Positions 14,578 through 18,109 of a stretch of 18,109 nt of DNA are shown piece after piece. This stretch comes from Robiginitomaculum sp. (GTDB taxonomy: Bacteria; Pseudomonadota; Alphaproteobacteria; Caulobacterales; Maricaulaceae). The stretch is taken from positions 1-18,109 of the forward strand of contig JALSHM010000246.1 in the NCBI GenBank assembly GCA_026982235.1. The letters are read 5' to 3'. The notes beneath the pieces are model-generated. The model saw only the letters and a list, made by a program, of their open reading frames with translations, made no database searches and was not told the DNA's origin. The position numbers and the translations under genes are program-made. Position 1 is the stretch's first letter. The number at the start of each line of letters is the position of its first letter.

Positions 14578-15057
14578 CTAGGCCGCACTAGCCGATCTAT
14601 CTTCGCTAAGAAGTAAATGTAAAGCCTCGGCATTAGGCGCACTGCGAAGGCGTTCACGAATATCTTCCCGGCGTAGGAGCCGCGACACTTGTGCTAAGGC
14701 TTTCAAATGCAAACTACTTGCCCCGGAGGGTGCCAATAAAAGCACAACCAAGTCCACAGGCCGCTCATCAATGGCCTCGTAATCAAGTGGCGTTTCCAAG
14801 CGAGCAAATACGGCACGAACCTCATCAATACCGTCTAATCTTGCATGGGGGATAGCAACACCATAACCAACACCGGTACTCCCGAGGCGTTCGCGCTCGG
14901 TAACTGCCGCGACAATATCGCGAGCTTTGTTGTTGTCTCCATCTATTGCACCGCAATTTATGGCAAGCTCTGCCATTTCTTGAAATAATTGCTTCTTGCT
15001 TACGGCATGTAGATTTTGCGCGATACAATCTGGCGCAAATAATTTTCCAACACTCAT
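14578..15057 (-). CDS. ptsN: PTS IIA-like nitrogen-regulatory protein PtsN (EIIA-Ntr)
   Basis: The 159-residue EIIA of the fructose/mannitol superfamily has the phosphorylated His H71 in GVAIPHARLDG, preceded by the conserved RERLGSTGVG. It takes phosphate from PtsP via NPr and tunes potassium, nitrogen and carbon responses and (p)ppGpp level by protein contacts. Its position downstream of rpoN and hpf is the classical proteobacterial arrangement. The 110-bp gap from hpf has no strong terminator. The ribosome site before the ATG is weak. The ppx gene follows after 13 bp. Confidence 0.95.
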   Translation of the reverse strand: MSVGKLFAPDCIAQNLHAVSKKQLFQEMAELAINCGAIDGDNNKARDIVAAVTERERLGSTGVGYGVAIPHARLDGIDEVRAVFARLETPLDYEAIDERPVDLVVLLLAPSGASSLHLKALAQVSRLLRREDIRERLRSAPNAEALHLLLSEDRSASAA

Positions 15058-15167
15058 GTGTCTATGCTTTCTATTGCGCTTAACCCTGCGCGTTTGGCAC
15101 GGCTACCCGGCTCTGATTAAACAGCTTTAATTTTAGCTTCCAGCTTTAGGAAAGGCTCTTAGCGCAA

Positions 15168-15734
15168 CTAGCGCTGCGGGTCAATCCACCCTACATTGCC
15201 GTCCCCACGCTTGAATACCACATTCAAACCACCGTGTGCTGCGTTGCGAAACATAACGGCGGAGGAATCTGTTAGACCTAATTCCAGCGAAGCCATGCTG
15301 ACCGTCATGGTACGGATTTCGGTCTTAAGCTCAGAGATTACCATAGGTTCGCTCGGGGCTTGGCTATCCGTACCGTCGTCTTCCGCTCCGACCGGATTTT
15401 GTAATATATACATGGCTAGCGCCTCTGCTTTATCCTCGGCTCTGTGGTCACTGAGGCGGCGCTTATACCGGCGCAAGCGTTTTTCCAAATGTTCCAACGC
15501 CTCGTCCGAAGCCTCATAAGCATCCGGCGCATTGCCATTAGCTTGCATGGCAGCGCCTGAGGGTAAATGGGCAGAAATGACCGTATGGAACCCTGGACCG
15601 TCTTTAGAAATAGAGACGTGAATTTCTCCGTCTCTGTGAATATACTTGTCCATCATTTCTTCTAGCCTGTCATGAATACGCTGCGAAAGTGCCGATGAAA
15701 CGTCGATACCTTTAGAAACAATATGGATTTGCAT
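15168..15734 (-). CDS. hpf: Ribosome hibernation promoting factor, long form
   Basis: The 188-residue protein has an N-terminal S30AE/YfiA domain (about 1-100; MQIHIVSKGIDVSSALSQRI, then EHLEKRLRRYKRRL). An acidic linker (EDDGTDSQAPSE) follows, then the C-terminal dimerisation domain (about 130-188; ELGLTDSSAVMFRNAAHGGLNVVFKRGDGNVGWIDP). Long HPF binds the decoding centre and pairs 70S ribosomes into 100S particles during starvation. AGGAG lies 9 nt before the ATG. It follows rpoN by 72 bp and has its own promoter. Confidence 0.95.
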   Translation of the reverse strand: MQIHIVSKGIDVSSALSQRIHDRLEEMMDKYIHRDGEIHVSISKDGPGFHTVISAHLPSGAAMQANGNAPDAYEASDEALEHLEKRLRRYKRRLSDHRAEDKAEALAMYILQNPVGAEDDGTDSQAPSEPMVISELKTEIRTMTVSMASLELGLTDSSAVMFRNAAHGGLNVVFKRGDGNVGWIDPQR

Positions 15735-15763
15735 AGGGGGGTTCTCCTGTTTGAGTGTACCCT

Positions 15764-15792
15764 ATCATAGCATTGTTTGTGGCTAAGGTCAG
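15764..15792 (-). promoter_or_regulatory. Sigma70-type promoter of hpf
   Basis: On the minus strand, CTGACC (15792-15787) and TATGAT (15769-15764) are separated by the ideal 17 nt in the rpoN-hpf gap. Initiation near 15757 gives a leader of about 22 nt. It allows hpf-ptsN-ppx expression independent of rpoN. Confidence 0.5.
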
Positions 15793-15806
15793 GTGAAAAA
15801 TGATAT

Positions 15807-17330
15807 TTATTGTTTATTTTTAATGATGCGACGTCTTTGCACCGAAGAAGCAATACCTAAGCTCTCGCGGTATTTAGCAACGGTACGTCTCGCCACATCA
15901 ATACCTTGAGCTTGCAAGAGTTTAACCAATTTATCATCCGAAAGCACGGATTTCACGCTATGCTCTTCATCAATCAGGATTTTAATTTTATGGCGCACAG
16001 CTTCAGACGAATAGGTTTCAGCGCCGTCCATAGAACCAATGGCGGCGGTGAAAAAATATTTAAGCTCGAATGTGCCGCGCGTGGTGGCAATATATTTATT
16101 GGAGGTGACACGGCTAACCGTGCTTTCGTGCATATCAATGGCATCTGCCACAGTTTTTAGATTAAGCGGGCGTAAATGATCGACACCATAGGCGAAAAAC
16201 CCATCTTGGAGCTTCACGATTTCACTGGCAACCTTGAGAATTGTCCGCGCTCTTTGATCCAGACTTTTAACCAGCCAGCTAGCACTTTGGGAACATTCGG
16301 ACATATATGATTTGACTTTTTCGTCTTTTGTCTTGCTGCACACTTCGGCGTAATAACGCGAATTTACCAATACGCGCGGCAAAGTGTCCGAGTTCAGCTC
16401 AACCGCCCAACCGCCGTCCGGGCGCTCATGCACAAATACATCCGGCTCAACCACACAAGCAGTGTCCGATCCGTAAGCCAAGCCAGGTTTCGGCGCCAAT
16501 GCCCGCAGGCGGGCTGTATATTCACCCAATGCCTGCACGCTAATACCACAAATCTTGGCAAGCCCTGGCAAATCATGCTTGGCCAGCAATTCCAGATTAT
16601 CCAACAATAATTGCATGGGGCCATCAAGTTCACCGCGTTCTTTTAGCTGTAAGGCCATGCATTCACTTAAATCCCGCGCCATAACACCTGTAGGCTCAAA
16701 GGTTTGCAAAACGGTGAGGACTGATTTCACTCGATTTAAATCAACACCTAGCCTGTCCGACAGCTCTTGTAAATCCGCGCGCAAATATCCGTTTTCGTCC
16801 ACTTGGTCAATTAGATAAGCCCCAATCATCCGGTCACGTTCATCGTCAATGGCCATAGCGAGTTGCGCGGTTAAATGCGCGTTGAGCGTAATTTCGTGGG
16901 CGGTATTGGCCGCAGGGTCGTAATCATTATTCCCAGAAAAACTACCGCCTGTACCCGCCTTACTCCAATCCACATCCCCACCGACAGATACAGCACCCAC
17001 AGAATTATCAGCGGCAATATCTGCGGCGGTTGCCTCCACGTTTAATTGACTTTCAGACACATCCATGGCGTCAGCAGCGGCAGCAGACGGGGTATTTAAA
17101 TCTAGCTCGGTCAAGCCAATGTCACTGTCTGGCTTAATTTCAACAGCATCTTCCCGACGGTTTTCTGTACCCGTCCCGCGTTCTAGCAAAGGATTGCTCT
17201 CCAATTGTTCTTCTACAAATGCGGCCAGTTCAATATTGGTCAAAGTCAACAGCTTGATCGCCTGCTGCAATTGCGGCGTCATGGCCAATTGCTGGCCTTG
17301 TTTGAGTTTTATCTGTGGCGCAAGTGCCAT
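15807..17330 (-). CDS. rpoN: RNA polymerase sigma-54 factor RpoN
   Basis: The 507-residue protein contains all three regions. The N-terminal glutamine-rich activator-responsive region starts KLKQGQQLAMTPQLQQAIKL. An acidic, low-complexity linker follows (about 60-150). The core-binding and DNA-binding domain includes VADAIDMHESTVSRVTSNKY (the HTH). The RpoN box ARRTVAKYRE is at 480-489. Sigma54 directs -24/-12 promoters together with AAA+ activators. AAGGGA lies 5 nt before the ATG. No -24/-12 promoter is seen in the 97-bp upstream gap. Confidence 0.97.
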   Translation of the reverse strand: MALAPQIKLKQGQQLAMTPQLQQAIKLLTLTNIELAAFVEEQLESNPLLERGTGTENRREDAVEIKPDSDIGLTELDLNTPSAAAADAMDVSESQLNVEATAADIAADNSVGAVSVGGDVDWSKAGTGGSFSGNNDYDPAANTAHEITLNAHLTAQLAMAIDDERDRMIGAYLIDQVDENGYLRADLQELSDRLGVDLNRVKSVLTVLQTFEPTGVMARDLSECMALQLKERGELDGPMQLLLDNLELLAKHDLPGLAKICGISVQALGEYTARLRALAPKPGLAYGSDTACVVEPDVFVHERPDGGWAVELNSDTLPRVLVNSRYYAEVCSKTKDEKVKSYMSECSQSASWLVKSLDQRARTILKVASEIVKLQDGFFAYGVDHLRPLNLKTVADAIDMHESTVSRVTSNKYIATTRGTFELKYFFTAAIGSMDGAETYSSEAVRHKIKILIDEEHSVKSVLSDDKLVKLLQAQGIDVARRTVAKYRESLGIASSVQRRRIIKNKQ

Positions 17331-17427
17331 TCTATCCCTTTCCCGAATATACCAGAAACCAAGACATAACAGCTTACCCTTAAGGATAGGTTTTCAAAAT
17401 GAAATAAAATTACCAAATAGGTAAGGT

Positions 17428-18109
17428 CTAATTCTCACCGTAAATAATTGGCTTGTTAGGGTCTGTTTTTCCCGTGCTTGCAACATTGCCCCGATAGGGA
17501 ATGGGGGCTTGCGCTGCCTGTATTGGGCTTAGGGGTTTGCCAGAAATAGTCAGTTGGCTACCCTCGGGTGACCATGCGGCCAGCTTAAAACCACTAATAT
17601 AGTTAGGCGGAAGGCTTAGGACTTCTTCTTGCCCGCCACGCGGGCGTAGATAGAGGATTAGCCCATTGATTTCAGCGGCGTCCAAGCGTTCGCGCGGAAT
17701 AAACACCCGCAAATTTTCTTGGCGACTACACGAGCGGCGCACCACATAATCCGTTCGTCCTCGATTATAATAAGAATCGCGCGGATAGTAATTCATCTGG
17801 CGCTTTATGCTATTCCCGGTATTGGTGCGCGGGTTCGACCTACGCACAGGACGGCTCACCATCGGTTTTGGTTTATAGGACGATTTAGGCCTGGAAACAG
17901 GCGCAGGCTTTGGCCTAGATACAGACTTCGGCCTAGAAACAGGCGCAGGTCTTGATGTCGGGCGCGACGAGGATCCAGTTACAAGATCAGGTCTAGTTCT
18001 TGAAATTATGCGTTTGGACGTTCTGGGCAGGGCGCGTGGATGGGGCACAGGCCCATTAGGGTTAGTACGCGGACGGTGCGGACGGACGTCTGGATCCGTG
18101 CCAGGCCCA
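17428..18109 (-). CDS. Arg/Pro/Ser-rich protein of unknown function (5' end outside window)
   Basis: The frame stays open from the stop at 17428 to the right edge, so the start lies beyond the window; the GTG at 18048 is probably internal, since upstream codons continue the same PHPR/NPNGP-type composition. The first visible half is disordered and very basic (SRPTSRPAPVSRPKSV, then KPAPVSRPKSSYKPKPM) with a 14-codon internal repeat. The last 110 residues look folded (NLRVFIPRERLDAAEINGLILYLRP, then LPPNYISGFKLAAW). No domain is recognised. A cell-envelope or nucleic-acid-binding role would both fit the basic Pro-rich part; neither is shown. It lies 97 bp upstream of rpoN on the same strand. 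Confidence 0.6.
   Translation of the reverse strand, partial: GPGTDPDVRPHRPRTNPNGPVPHPRALPRTSKRIISRTRPDLVTGSSSRPTSRPAPVSRPKSVSRPKPAPVSRPKSSYKPKPMVSRPVRRSNPRTNTGNSIKRQMNYYPRDSYYNRGRTDYVVRRSCSRQENLRVFIPRERLDAAEINGLILYLRPRGGQEEVLSLPPNYISGFKLAAWSPEGSQLTISGKPLSPIQAAQAPIPYRGNVASTGKTDPNKPIIYGEN
17888..17952. repeat. 42-bp period repeat inside the Arg/Pro-rich gene
   Basis: A 23-bp unit beginning GGCCTGGAAACAGGCGCAGG at 17888 recurs at 17930 with two or three changes. It encodes the repeated PAPVSRPKS segments. Shorter GGCCTAGA-type copies lie between. This points to expansion by slippage or recombination. Confidence 0.75.

Noticed and set aside
17331..17427. Sigma54 (-24/-12) self-promoter of rpoN
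   Set aside because: No TGGCAC-N5-TTGC-like sequence on the minus strand in the gap.

Overview
The window reads as chromosomal DNA of a mid-GC alphaproteobacterium, probably of the Caulobacterales/Maricaulales/Hyphomonadales type. The evidence is a CpdR-like cell-cycle response regulator, a full-consensus CtrA box (TTAA-N7-TTAA), two promoters of the alphaproteobacterial heat-shock form (CTTG..-N16-CCATAT), the rpoN-hpf-ptsN order, and G+C-rich palindromic intergenic repeats common in this class. The genus cannot be fixed from the sequence alone.

Left part (1-5100). The 3' end of a NamZ/DUF1343 exo-muramidase gene is followed by a decayed IS3-type transposase scrap, a tRNA-Val(GAC) and cpdR, all three on the minus strand. 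Next come an N-formylglutamate amidohydrolase, a probable small RNA on the minus strand, an XRE-family regulator and a HisN-type phosphatase. Positions 4212-4800 are dense with palindromic repeats; one element runs in frame into the end of a small unknown gene.

Middle part (5100-11700). An LRAT/NlpC-P60-like gene lies divergent to a single-pass membrane protein gene. After them come clpB (minus strand, heat-shock promoter) and a class I ribonucleotide reductase alpha gene (plus strand). The reductase promoter carries a CtrA box and two NrdR boxes exactly 31 bp apart. A strong terminator ends that unit.

Right part (11700-18109, all minus strand). In transcription order: an Arg/Pro-rich protein that is open at the window edge, rpoN, hpf, ptsN, a Ppx/GppA phosphatase and a secreted DUF547 protein. 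hpf has its own sigma70-type promoter, and ptsN and ppx are almost contiguous. The set points to nitrogen/phosphate/stringent-type physiology (sigma54, ribosome hibernation, EIIA-Ntr, polyphosphate or pppGpp turnover).

The most interesting item is at about 2597-2690 on the minus strand. A heat-shock-type promoter with the same 16-nt spacing as the clpB promoter is followed by a short transcript of about 60 nt. The transcript has a small hairpin, a single-stranded CU-rich anti-Shine-Dalgarno tract and a UUCG-capped terminator. This is the architecture of the stress-induced 'cuckoo'/CcsR-type sRNAs of alphaproteobacteria. No wholly new multi-gene system could be supported.
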